From Sphingobacterium faecale (GTDB lineage: Bacteria; Bacteroidota; Bacteroidia; Sphingobacteriales; Sphingobacteriaceae), in assembly GCF_016746095.1 (NCBI RefSeq), contig NZ_JAERTY010000004.1, forward strand, positions 310,001-374,000: DNA of 64,000 bases, given 5' to 3'. A program made the position numbers and the translations under genes. Of the stretch, positions 54,664 to 62,517 are shown in pieces; position 1 is the first letter of the stretch; each line of letters opens with the position of its first letter. The notes under the pieces were generated by a model, which was given only the letters and a program-made list of their open reading frames with translations, did no database searches and was not told where the DNA came from.

Positions 54664-56061
54664 TCAGTTGGATAAATTATAAAGATTAGGATTTAGGTCG
54701 ACTACCGGATCCGGTACCGGATAAACGTAACGTCGATCGTTAGGATTCATCTGGTAGAGTTTGCTGTTAATTTCACGGGTTAAAACAGTGGCATATTCTG
54801 GATCCAGATTTAACCGTTTTAGATCTGGCCAGCGCAACCCTCTCCATACCAACTGCTTTCTCCGTTCGGCTAAAATAAGTTTCATCAAAGCTTTACTGTC
54901 CATTTCTCCATAAGGCATAAAGGTTGATATGCCCATATTTTTCTTCCATCTGGACGATAATATTTTATTTAAGTCTTTCAGAGCCATATCAGGGTATCCC
55001 AGTCTCAAACTTGTCTCCGCACGATTAAAGTACAACTCGTCATTGGCCAACCCTGCAAAAAAATAACCTGTACCATCGTAATTTCCATAAAATCGATGTC
55101 CATCCCCGACGGACTGCGCTTTGAAGAATAAAAGTCGTCGCAGATCGTTCTGATCATAAGATTTATACAAGCTCGTATCCATACGAACTTGCGTCGTAAG
55201 AAGCATCATGTTACAGTTGAAAATCACTTCTTCATTAAATCTTGGAAATGGATAATTGGTTGTGGTCGAATACGTATTATAATCTAACAATTGGTCATTT
55301 ACTTCAAGACATAAATCAGCATAATAATGGCTTCGCTCATAGTTCTGCATCCATAGATAAACTCTTGACAGAAGTGCCCAACATGCTCTTTTGGAAGGCC
55401 TTGTCTTATATATTGGTTCTTCAGGCAAAAGTTCACTGGCCTTTAATAAATCTTCAATAATCCTTGCGTAAGTCCTTTCAAGCGAAGAGATACTAAGCTT
55501 TTCTCCGACATCGGCACTCATCCGCAAAGGAATACCGGCTGATTGATCTGCTGTTCCTTTTTCGTACGCAGGCGTAAACACGCTGGTTAGCATTGAAAAA
55601 GCATGAGACCTGTGAAATAGTGCCATCCCATACACGAGGTCCCACTGTCCGCTGTTTTCATTCCCCTTTTCAATCTTATGCAGGTTCTCTAAAACTATAT
55701 TACAGTTTAAAACTGTGATATAAGGTCTATTCCAATCTTTGATATCCAATGCTGGATAGGGATTCTCCTGCCAATTATAAACAGCTCTTGCATATTCATC
55801 TATATTATTCAGATACCGGGCGTCCGGTATCCATACATTGTCTGATCCGATTTCCAACATTGCCGGATATAAAGGCTGTGTATTACCGGCCCCATTCATT
55901 GCCACATCGTCGTCCATCAATGCCAGATAATCGTCGAGCGTAGACGGAACAGTCATGGAGGCATCTGGCTTTACATCCAAAAATTCTTTCCTATTACAGG
56001 AAATAAAGAAAACCAACATCGCGATGATTAGCTCTATATAAAATAACTTTATTGCTTTCAT
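54664..56061 (-). CDS. SusD/RagB-family outer-membrane lipoprotein
   Basis: 465 residues. Signal with lipobox ISC (FFISCNRKEFLDVKPD, Cys about 22). SusD signatures: VKPDASMTVPSTLDDYLALMDDD near the start, IVLENLHKIEKGN, and the helical TPR-like units ending ELYFNRAETSLRLGYPDMALKDLNKIL, LAERRKQLVWRGLRWPDLKRLN. The C-terminus ends ...YVYPVPDPVVDLNPNL. It forms the lid of the SusC channel and binds the substrate. The stop lies 1 bp before the TlpA-like gene; the susC stop is 20 bp upstream. Confidence 0.94.
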   Translation of the reverse strand: MKAIKLFYIELIIAMLVFFISCNRKEFLDVKPDASMTVPSTLDDYLALMDDDVAMNGAGNTQPLYPAMLEIGSDNVWIPDARYLNNIDEYARAVYNWQENPYPALDIKDWNRPYITVLNCNIVLENLHKIEKGNENSGQWDLVYGMALFHRSHAFSMLTSVFTPAYEKGTADQSAGIPLRMSADVGEKLSISSLERTYARIIEDLLKASELLPEEPIYKTRPSKRACWALLSRVYLWMQNYERSHYYADLCLEVNDQLLDYNTYSTTTNYPFPRFNEEVIFNCNMMLLTTQVRMDTSLYKSYDQNDLRRLLFFKAQSVGDGHRFYGNYDGTGYFFAGLANDELYFNRAETSLRLGYPDMALKDLNKILSSRWKKNMGISTFMPYGEMDSKALMKLILAERRKQLVWRGLRWPDLKRLNLDPEYATVLTREINSKLYQMNPNDRRYVYPVPDPVVDLNPNLYNLSN

Positions 56062-56081
56062 GAGAAATATAAAAAAATGCT

Positions 56082-59000
56082 TTATAATGTTACATTTACG
56101 CCGAGGGCATACTGTGGCCCCGTCCTAACCATTTGTTTAAAATAAGGGTCTATCCCCTGCCTATTCTTCAATACTACCAAAGGCAGGTTTTGGACATGTA
56201 AAAAAGTTTGAAGCCTATCTAATCTGGAACCACAGAGTTTTACCCCTGAAAATGAAGCGCTCAACCTAACATTCTCAACTCTTAAATGATCTCCTTTCAA
56301 CACTTGGTTAGACGCATTTCTATATACAAGCTCACGGTAACTGTTAGCAGGATATATCATCGACGGTACATCTGTCGAGTTTTCATCTCCGGGATTTTTC
56401 CATCGCAGTGCAAAATCGCCGTGACCGTTCCAAGAACTGAATAATTCAGAATAGCTTAAAGCAGCCCGTCTAAAGAAATATCGCGTCTTATAACTGAGAG
56501 CAAACGATAGCTCCAATGCTTTGTATCTTACATTATTGTGTACTGCACCATACATAGTAGGCTGTATACTTCCATGAAAAACCATATCTTCCAGTGCTGT
56601 AGAACCATATACTACATCATAGTTTTGACTTTCTTCCCCTTCAAACAACAGTACAGGATTACCTTTGGCACCATCCAGTCCCACCCAAGGAAAACTATAC
56701 ATGCCAAATACTGGGCTGTTCAAAACTGGATTTATGGTATTATCCATCATAGAGAGATAGGTATTTCCTTTGGGACTTACCGGCATAAAGTACTTTGTTA
56801 CAATGGGATTTGATGTACCTAAAGAAGTCGATAAATTCCATTTTACACACCTATCTATCAGCAATAGGTTTAGATTAGCATTCACCCCAGTTGTTTTCAT
56901 CTCGCCGACGTTACCGTAAAAGGTAGACCTCCCCAACGTAGGATCTAACGGAGCGCTTCCCATTAGATCTTTAGATCTTTTGTCAAAATACTCTAAGCTT
57001 CCAGTGACCCGATCATCCTTTAAGGCGAAGTCAATTCCTATATTAAGAATGTTTACTTTTTCCCACCTCAAATTCGCATTAGGCAACATGTCTAATGATG
57101 CTCTGGATAAAGGAGTGGTTCGGGAACTGCCAGATACGGTAATCACAGGGAGAGCAGAAGCATCTCGTGCAATATTGCCGCTCTGACCATAAGTGATCCT
57201 TAGCCCCAACTTAGGAACCAATCCGTTACGGTAGAACGGTTCTTCCGATAATTTCCAGAGAACACCTGATGACCATAGTGGAGTTCCTTTCTTGTTGCTA
57301 TTTAAGCCAAATAGATTAGCTTCATCTTTTCGAACGCTAGCTGTGAGTATGTAACGCTCTTTAAAAGTATAGGATCCGTTAGAAAAATAAGAAATAAAAT
57401 TATCTGTATACTTAGCGATAGATCTATTAGAGGCTATGCGTTGTTTTAAAAAACTATTGTTAAACAGTGTAAATTCTGAAATAAAATCAATTGATGATTG
57501 CATTCCGTAGAATTCTTCATTGTACCCATACTTTCTATCCGTCTCCACATCTGTTTTACTACTTCGAATCTCCCATCCGCCCATCAATACAAGCTGATGA
57601 CCATTCGCCCACACTTTATTCCAATCCACCTGTATACGTCCTTGATGTACTTTTCGCTTGGCATAAGAGACATCTCGGATTCCTCCTCTAGGAACAGGAA
57701 AGCTCAATCGTCCATTCGCTTGTTGTTGAGCAAATGAATTTACATAACTCCTAGCGTAGTAGGATTCGGGGCTATAGAAGGTTCCCCCATCTATTAACTG
57801 ATCTTCAAACTGATACCTAACCCCTATATTTAATCCCTTGAATGGCGACATCAACACGGCAGAGTTTAGAAGAAAATCAGAGATTTTATTTGAGGTACGC
57901 CGTTGATGGATTTCTTCCAACGGCGTATAAGACCAGTCCAACCCCTCCTTTAGCGATTCATCTATAAACCTCTTATTATTATCCAAATACAACACTTGAG
58001 CTATACCGTCATCATCTCTTAATCTGGCGTAAGGATATATCGCTTTATTACCTCCAAGTGCAAATGGGGCCTGCCCACTGAGGTTCAAGCCAGGGTTATT
58101 CCCTGCTCGAAAAGTCATATTGGCATAGGAAAGACTATTAGCCAATGTCAACCAAGTGGCAATCTCAGTCTCATTATTCATCCGTAAAGACAACCGTTGA
58201 TCACTTTGTCCGATCAAATTGCTCTGATTTAAATCGTAACCTGCCGAAAAAAGATAGTTTCCGCTACGAAACTTATTTCCTATTGATACAGCATACTGCT
58301 GTTTTGTTCCAGACCTGTATAGCTCATTTAAAATATCCCTTCTTATATCGTAAGTTTTAAACTTGGCAAGTTCGGCAACTACCTTCTCTTCTGTAAGGAT
58401 ACCCTCCCGTTGCTTATGTAGCAGCTCTATGACTGGCGTAAATGGTGGGTGACCATTATTTCGAGCATCAGCTTCCTCATCGTTGACATAATGGCCTTTG
58501 TCAAACAAAAATTTTTCCAATTCGATATAGTCCGCACTTGATATCTGTGACACGGTCGAAAGATCAGGTTTAGCCTGGATTCCCAGTGTACTGTTAAAAC
58601 CTATTGTTGGCTTATTTCCTTTGGCTCGTTTCGTTGTAATAACGATAACCCCGTTTCCAGCACGTGCCCCCCATATTGAAGCGGAGGCTGCATCCTTGAG
58701 CACAGTGACCGATTCTATATCGTTGGGATTGATATTTCCTATCTCACCATCGTAGGGGAAGCCATCAAGCACAATCAGCGGCTGTACATCAGCATAAATG
58801 CTGGATCGACCCCTAATCAGGAATTTGTCCGGTGCCCCTTCGTTTCTGTCGACAAGCAATCCTGGAATCTGTAGCTCTATACGGTCGATGATATTTCCAC
58901 TGATCGTTTGGTTCAGGGCTTCGTTATTTACAAACTCGAAACTCCCGGTAGCCCATTCTTTTGGTATCTTCTGATAACCCGTTGAGACTACCTCGACTTC

Positions 59001-59381
59001 GTCTATTTCCTTGCTGCCGACCTGCAGCTGTATATTTAAAAATGTAGTTGTATTATCATAAGCAACACTTTGCTCTTTAAAACCTATATATCTAATTATT
59101 AATAGTCCTTGTGGTTTATCTATAATGATACTAAACTTACCTTTTGCATCTGTACGAACTATCTTTTTACCATTAGTGACCGTCGCCCCCTCAATGATCT
59201 GCCCATCGGCAGCCGAGCGCACCTCCCCAATAAGCACTGACCTCGACTGCGTCTGAGCGACCGCCTGTGTAACCACAGGCGAACTAAACAACACACACAA
59301 TATCATTAAGCAGGCCGACACTCCTGCTCTCCCGTCACTCCGAATCTGTCGAAGCAGTCTACTCAAAAGATTATCTACCAT
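56082..59381 (-). CDS. SusC/RagA-family TonB-dependent receptor
   Basis: About 1099 residues from ATG 59381. The frame remains open without stops another 418 codons upstream, but those codons cover repeat DNA, so the later start is chosen. Signal: CLMILCVLFSSPVVTQAVAQ. Carboxypeptidase-regulatory-like domain: VLIGEVRSAADGQIIEGATV. Plug: ISGNIIDRIELQIPGLLVDRNEGAPDKFLIRGRSS, VLDGFPYDGEIGNINPNDIESVTVLKDAASASIWGARAGNGVI. Then a beta-barrel to VNVTL. There is no STN domain, although a FecR gene is near. Part of the signal region (residues about 8-17) is encoded by a REP-like repeat. Confidence 0.9.
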   Translation of the reverse strand: MVDNLLSRLLRQIRSDGRAGVSACLMILCVLFSSPVVTQAVAQTQSRSVLIGEVRSAADGQIIEGATVTNGKKIVRTDAKGKFSIIIDKPQGLLIIRYIGFKEQSVAYDNTTTFLNIQLQVGSKEIDEVEVVSTGYQKIPKEWATGSFEFVNNEALNQTISGNIIDRIELQIPGLLVDRNEGAPDKFLIRGRSSIYADVQPLIVLDGFPYDGEIGNINPNDIESVTVLKDAASASIWGARAGNGVIVITTKRAKGNKPTIGFNSTLGIQAKPDLSTVSQISSADYIELEKFLFDKGHYVNDEEADARNNGHPPFTPVIELLHKQREGILTEEKVVAELAKFKTYDIRRDILNELYRSGTKQQYAVSIGNKFRSGNYLFSAGYDLNQSNLIGQSDQRLSLRMNNETEIATWLTLANSLSYANMTFRAGNNPGLNLSGQAPFALGGNKAIYPYARLRDDDGIAQVLYLDNNKRFIDESLKEGLDWSYTPLEEIHQRRTSNKISDFLLNSAVLMSPFKGLNIGVRYQFEDQLIDGGTFYSPESYYARSYVNSFAQQQANGRLSFPVPRGGIRDVSYAKRKVHQGRIQVDWNKVWANGHQLVLMGGWEIRSSKTDVETDRKYGYNEEFYGMQSSIDFISEFTLFNNSFLKQRIASNRSIAKYTDNFISYFSNGSYTFKERYILTASVRKDEANLFGLNSNKKGTPLWSSGVLWKLSEEPFYRNGLVPKLGLRITYGQSGNIARDASALPVITVSGSSRTTPLSRASLDMLPNANLRWEKVNILNIGIDFALKDDRVTGSLEYFDKRSKDLMGSAPLDPTLGRSTFYGNVGEMKTTGVNANLNLLLIDRCVKWNLSTSLGTSNPIVTKYFMPVSPKGNTYLSMMDNTINPVLNSPVFGMYSFPWVGLDGAKGNPVLLFEGEESQNYDVVYGSTALEDMVFHGSIQPTMYGAVHNNVRYKALELSFALSYKTRYFFRRAALSYSELFSSWNGHGDFALRWKNPGDENSTDVPSMIYPANSYRELVYRNASNQVLKGDHLRVENVRLSASFSGVKLCGSRLDRLQTFLHVQNLPLVVLKNRQGIDPYFKQMVRTGPQYALGVNVTL
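59332..59361 (+). repeat. REP-like repeat copy 1, within susC 5' codons
   Basis: CCGTCACTC followed by CGAATCTGTCGAAGCAGTCT. It matches the CGTCAyTGCG...GAAGCArTCT pattern of the three other copies nearby and encodes part of the SusC N-terminus (LLRQIRSDG). Confidence 0.5.
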
Positions 59382-59390
59382 GAGTCCTTT

Positions 59391-59434
59391 TAGATTGCTT
59401 CTCTCCATTTCATTCCGATCGCAATGACGAACGG
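59391..59434 (-). repeat. REP-like repeat copy 2 (inverted)
   Basis: AGATTGCTTCTCTCCATTTC through GCAATGACGAACGG. It reads as the reverse of CGTCATTGCG...GAAGCAATCT, just upstream of the chosen susC start. Confidence 0.5.
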
Positions 59435-59586
59435 CTTTATTTAAGCCCTTCAGATGTCTCCTTTTTATTTTTACACCCAAAGACACATCTTTACCCCTTT
59501 CACCTCCACAGCACCCCTTAAAACCATCTAAATCAGAATAAACCATCCGCTCTACCATTCCCGATTCGTCACTGCGCCTTCTATTT

Positions 59587-59645
59587 CCGTCATTGCGCTC
59601 GTCCCGAGAATCGGGAAGGTGCGAATCTGCATCGAAGCAATCTCT
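59587..59645 (+). repeat. REP-like repeat copy 3
   Basis: CCGTCATTGCGCTCG, an internal CCCGAGAATCGGG hairpin, and GAAGCAATCTC. It is the clearest copy. Confidence 0.6.
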
Positions 59646-59933
59646 CTCCCTTCCAGCAGTTCGTTCCTGTGTCAAACATGAACTAATAGTCCATCTTCTA
59701 TGTAGGTATAATGTAGGGTTTATGTAGGTATTATGTAGGTTTAAGGGGCTACATAACAACTGCCTAACAAGTGTGGTATCCCTACTATAGCTGCGCTTTA
59801 TCCTTAATTCATTTCTAGTCCGTTCTAGGTTCAGCCTTAGTTCATCCTTAGTTGTTTGGTAGTTCATTCCCAGTTCAACACTAGTTATAGGCTGTGTTAA
59901 GGCTAGTTCAACCTTAGTTCGGGCACCCTCCGC

Positions 59934-60131
59934 TTCGACACTCCTTCGGAAGCTGTTCGACTCGCCTTCGACAACTGTTCGAGAGCCCTTCGACTGTCCT
60001 TCGACAGCGCTTCGGGACGTGTTCGAGACTTCTTCGAGACACCTTCGGGTGCTGTTCGACTCCGCTTCGAGTGGGCTTCGAGTCGCACTCGGACAGCACC
60101 CGAACAACACTCGAACAACAGTCGAACAAGT
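59934..60131. repeat. TTCGA 11-bp array, orientation flips at the centre
   Basis: The longest single-motif block in the patchwork: about 18 units of the form TTCGAxxxxxx. Left units carry TTCGA, right units TCGAA. The flip point contains a perfect 12-bp inverted repeat, TTCGGGTGCTGT (60044-60055) / ACAGCACCCGAA (60093-60104). Confidence 0.8.
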
Positions 60132-60249
60132 GTGCACGCAGGTACGACCCAATCTCAAAGCCACACCGAACCAACCTGCTACGCCAGCCGAAGCATGCTT
60201 AGTGTATGCCCTAAGTATTCCCCAAGTATGCGCTCCCTCCCACCATTTT

Positions 60250-60347
60250 CTTACCTCAGCCTTACTAAAGTCATACCGTAGCCTTACTAAAGGTAAGGCG
60301 GCAGTAAGGCCACAGTAAGGCGGAGGTAAGGCGGCAGTAAGGTGACG
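60250..60347. repeat. CTTAC / GTAAGG 11-bp array with inverted centre
   Basis: CTTAC-type units at 60250, 60261, 60272 (degenerate) and 60283 face GTAAGG units at 60293, 60304, 60315, 60326 and 60337. GCCTTAC (60281-60287) and GTAAGGC (60293-60299) form the centre hairpin. Confidence 0.75.
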
Positions 60348-60440
60348 ACCGAAGAAATAGCGAAAAAAACCAGAGCTTCTTACCTCGTTGCCCTCTTTTT
60401 TCTCCCCTAGACTTCGCTTGTCTTCGTCATTACACTCTAT

Positions 60441-60500
60441 CCCGTCACTGCGAAAGGCAGAGAAGCTTGTCCCGAATTTACTGAGGGAAAGCAGTCTAAA
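60441..60500 (+). repeat. REP-like repeat copy 4
   Basis: CCGTCACTGCGAAAGGC, then GAAGCTTG..., closing AAGCAGTCT. It is a more degenerate member of the family that brackets the 11-bp patchwork. Confidence 0.4.
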
Positions 60501-60635
60501 ATCATAATTCTGTAATATCGGGCGACTAGAATGATCTTGATAACTGGCGAACATGTTAACACGTTCATCCGCCAGTAGTCGGACACCGCCCTCACCAAAA
60601 GACAGTCCTCTTCCACCCTTAAAATAATGTTTCAT

Positions 60636-61143
60636 ATTTAAGCTATATTAGCGACAAATAGATTGAAAGTCCTGTTTCAGACACAAGACGATTAAACTCT
60701 ATTTATCAGTCAATTAAATGATTGAAATACTATCGCTATACCTTGATCGTGTGCTATCGAAAATAATTGGTTTATATCGGTATGAAAGCGATGATTTTGA
60801 ATGAATAAAATGATTAATGAACGATACTATTCCGGAGGACAAATCAATAGTCTAAAGAGCCAACTTTTTAGATTGCCTGTAAAATATAATGAACAGAAAA
60901 GGAACCTCCCTTGCTCAATGGTTGAGCGTGAGAAACTACGCGACCACGACCCTAAAAAATTAAGGGAGGTCCTCACTGAATATCTACGATTTTTATTTAA
61001 GTCTATACTTCTCATTCATACTGGTTTTAGGTTTCTCACGCCGTCCCCGATGAATGATAGAGCAAATATACTAAAACATAATGTTGTTACAAGAACTTAT
61101 AACAAAAAAGTTTTAAATAAAGGCTTATTTGGCTAAATCTGAT
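60636..61143. other. intergenic region between susC repeats and HTH gene
   Basis: About 500 bp. It includes an unconvincing 111-residue frame (60801-61136) and an inverted repeat ACCTCCCTT (60903-60911) / AAGGGAGGT (60962-60970) that encloses CTCAATGGTTGAG. It probably holds the susC promoter upstream of the repeats and that of the HTH gene at its right end. Confidence 0.4.
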
Positions 61144-61404
61144 ATGAACGAAGAAAGAGATTTAGTTAGATTATCTGAAATAGGCTCATTCCTAAGAGAA
61201 AGACGCAAGAAAGCTGGCCTTAGTCAAGATCAACTCGCAGCTCGCTGTGATTTAACAAAGAGCAATATCAGCAATATAGAAAATGGCAAAAAAGACTTTA
61301 ACTTCACTACTTTCTTGGAATATTCTAAAGGATTAGGAAAACAGCCTAAAGAACTCTTAAATAAGGAGTTTGATTTTTCTAAAGATTGGTCTCTTAAAAA
61401 GTAA
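61144..61404 (+). CDS. XRE-family HTH regulator
   Basis: 86 residues from ATG 61144 (a TTG 15 bp upstream is also in frame). One helix-turn-helix spans about residues 10-65: IGSFLRERRKKAGLSQDQLAARCDLTKSNISNIENGKKDFNFTTFLEYSKGLGK. It is a small DNA-binding regulator of the kind used by toxin-antitoxin or defence modules. It is convergent with the nucleotidyltransferase-HEPN gene and may control it. Confidence 0.88.
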   Translation: MNEERDLVRLSEIGSFLRERRKKAGLSQDQLAARCDLTKSNISNIENGKKDFNFTTFLEYSKGLGKQPKELLNKEFDFSKDWSLKK

Positions 61405-61419
61405 GGCTTCAGCCTGCTT

Positions 61420-62295
61420 TTAAGAAAGCTCAGCAATCCGTCTGTTACACAATTCTTTGACGGATAACTCTATTTTTTCAACCTTAGCTATTAATTTTCT
61501 TAGGTCTTCAATATCAATAGAATAATCATCTTGGTAACGAGCATCTAAGTATGCCTTATTAAGAATATCAAACAAGCGATATTCTTCACGATCGTCAATA
61601 GGATATTTAAAGATTTTATTTAGCTCTTCGTCAATATGTTTGGAATATTTACGATAGACTTTTAACTTGTGTGTTTTCGGCTTATACCCAGTGTAAACTA
61701 ACAAAAGTCCTCCATAGAACTTTTCCGCAGTTTGATTTAGATTAAAAACAACTTGTCTAAAATCAAGTCCTTTTTGTTGAGCATTATCAAACAAGACTTT
61801 AGTTCCATCTAAAAACGAACTTCCTGTTTTTATCCAATTATCAAAGTTCCGAACTGTAAGCTCTTTTTCTTGTTCTCTACTCAAAGGTTTAGGTTCAGAA
61901 AAAGCACAACCTTCAGTGTCAAAAAGAACAATTCCTTCTTTGATAATATCCCGAAAGAAGTACTGTCCCGTTTCAAGTCCCTTATTGACATAATTGAAAC
62001 TGTGTACTATGGGACTTACATCATTCTTATATTTCAGGGTTCTGTTTTCAATCTTGCTCGCTATATCATGCTCCTTATCCTTGTCTCCATCAGGTATGAC
62101 GACAAGTATATCGTAATCGCTGATGTAAGAATATGTAGCTCCCCTCTCCTCATATTCATCCTCCACCCACTTGTCAGACGTATGGCTACCAAACAAGATA
62201 ATCTTAGCCGGATCAGTCACCTCACGGATAACCTCTACGATCTCAGCAAGTTCATTCTGCTTATGCTCCGGTAAATGGGATAAAAGTTGGCTCAT
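61420..62295 (-). CDS. fused minimal nucleotidyltransferase-HEPN protein
   Basis: 291 residues. The N-terminal MNT nucleotidyltransferase shows IILFGSHTSDKW (Gly-Ser at 36-37) and SDYDILVVIPDG (Asp60, Asp62), the two-Asp metal site. The C-terminal half resembles HEPN: NQTAEKFYGGLLLVYTGYKPKTHKLKVY with RKYSKH (R-x4-H) near it. Separately encoded HEPN and MNT act as toxin and AMPylating antitoxin in bacteria and archaea; here both sit in one polypeptide. It lies between two HTH genes in an accessory region. It could also be a housekeeping tRNA- or nucleotide-processing enzyme. Confidence 0.8.
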   Translation of the reverse strand: MSQLLSHLPEHKQNELAEIVEVIREVTDPAKIILFGSHTSDKWVEDEYEERGATYSYISDYDILVVIPDGDKDKEHDIASKIENRTLKYKNDVSPIVHSFNYVNKGLETGQYFFRDIIKEGIVLFDTEGCAFSEPKPLSREQEKELTVRNFDNWIKTGSSFLDGTKVLFDNAQQKGLDFRQVVFNLNQTAEKFYGGLLLVYTGYKPKTHKLKVYRKYSKHIDEELNKIFKYPIDDREEYRLFDILNKAYLDARYQDDYSIDIEDLRKLIAKVEKIELSVKELCNRRIAELS

Positions 62296-62442
62296 ACTGT
62301 AAAGATAACGAATAAAGAAGTTGGAAATAAATCTGATCTAATATTTTAACTAAAGACACACCGAGCTTGCGAGCTCAGCGTAGCTAAATAGCGGGCGTTA
62401 CCAAAGTGTGGGAAGAGTTCAAGAAATAGAACTTGACAAAAA

Positions 62443-62458
62443 GTAACTTTTAAATTAC
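62443..62458 (+). promoter_or_regulatory. palindromic operator with promoter for the HTH gene at 62518
   Basis: GTAACTTTTAAATTAC (62443-62458) has matching GTAA/TTAC ends. TTGACA (62433-62438) lies just upstream. Small HTH antitoxins typically bind such sites to repress their own gene. Confidence 0.35.
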
Positions 62459-62467
62459 CTTTATATT

Positions 62468-62506
62468 ATGAGAGTTATAGAATTCATAGCAAGTTCAGTT
62501 GTTTGA
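62468..62506 (+). pseudogene. possible remnant of a RelE/HigB-type toxin start
   Basis: ATG at 62468 gives MRVIEFIASSVV then a stop. RelE/HigB toxins often begin M-R-x-I-x-F, and a toxin normally lies directly before this sort of HTH antitoxin. The frame is only 12 codons, so this is a guess. Confidence 0.2.
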
Positions 62507-62517
62507 AGTTAAAGTAA

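Larger units (their letters stand above)
59702..60347. repeat. patchwork of short motifs with constant 11-bp spacing
   Basis: Successive blocks with a fixed 11-bp step: ATGTAGG (59700-59745, GTAGG at 59702, 59713, 59724, 59735); TAACAA (59754, 59765); AGTTC (AG at 59839, 59850, 59861, 59872, 59883, 59905, 59916); TTCGA (TTCG at 59934, 59945, 59956 and onwards every 11 bp for about 18 units to 60121, changing to TCGAA on the right); GTAT (60193-60226, 4 units); CTTAC then GTAAGG (60250-60347). The unit length never divides by 3, so it cannot be coding repeats. All three minus frames stay open through the TTCGA block. No gene is supported here. Confidence 0.85.

Noticed and set aside
59702..60347. 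CRISPR array
   Set aside because: Units are 11 bp without spacers of constant size, motifs change along the array and no cas genes are near.
59382..60635. N-terminal 418 codons of the long susC frame as protein
   Set aside because: The codons cover 11-bp repeats and REP-like elements, all three minus frames are open through the TTCGA array, and SusC families begin with a signal at about 59,381.
60801..61136. 111-residue ORF
   Set aside because: No family features, sits in the AT-rich gap and includes a hairpin; composition is unlike the neighbouring genes.
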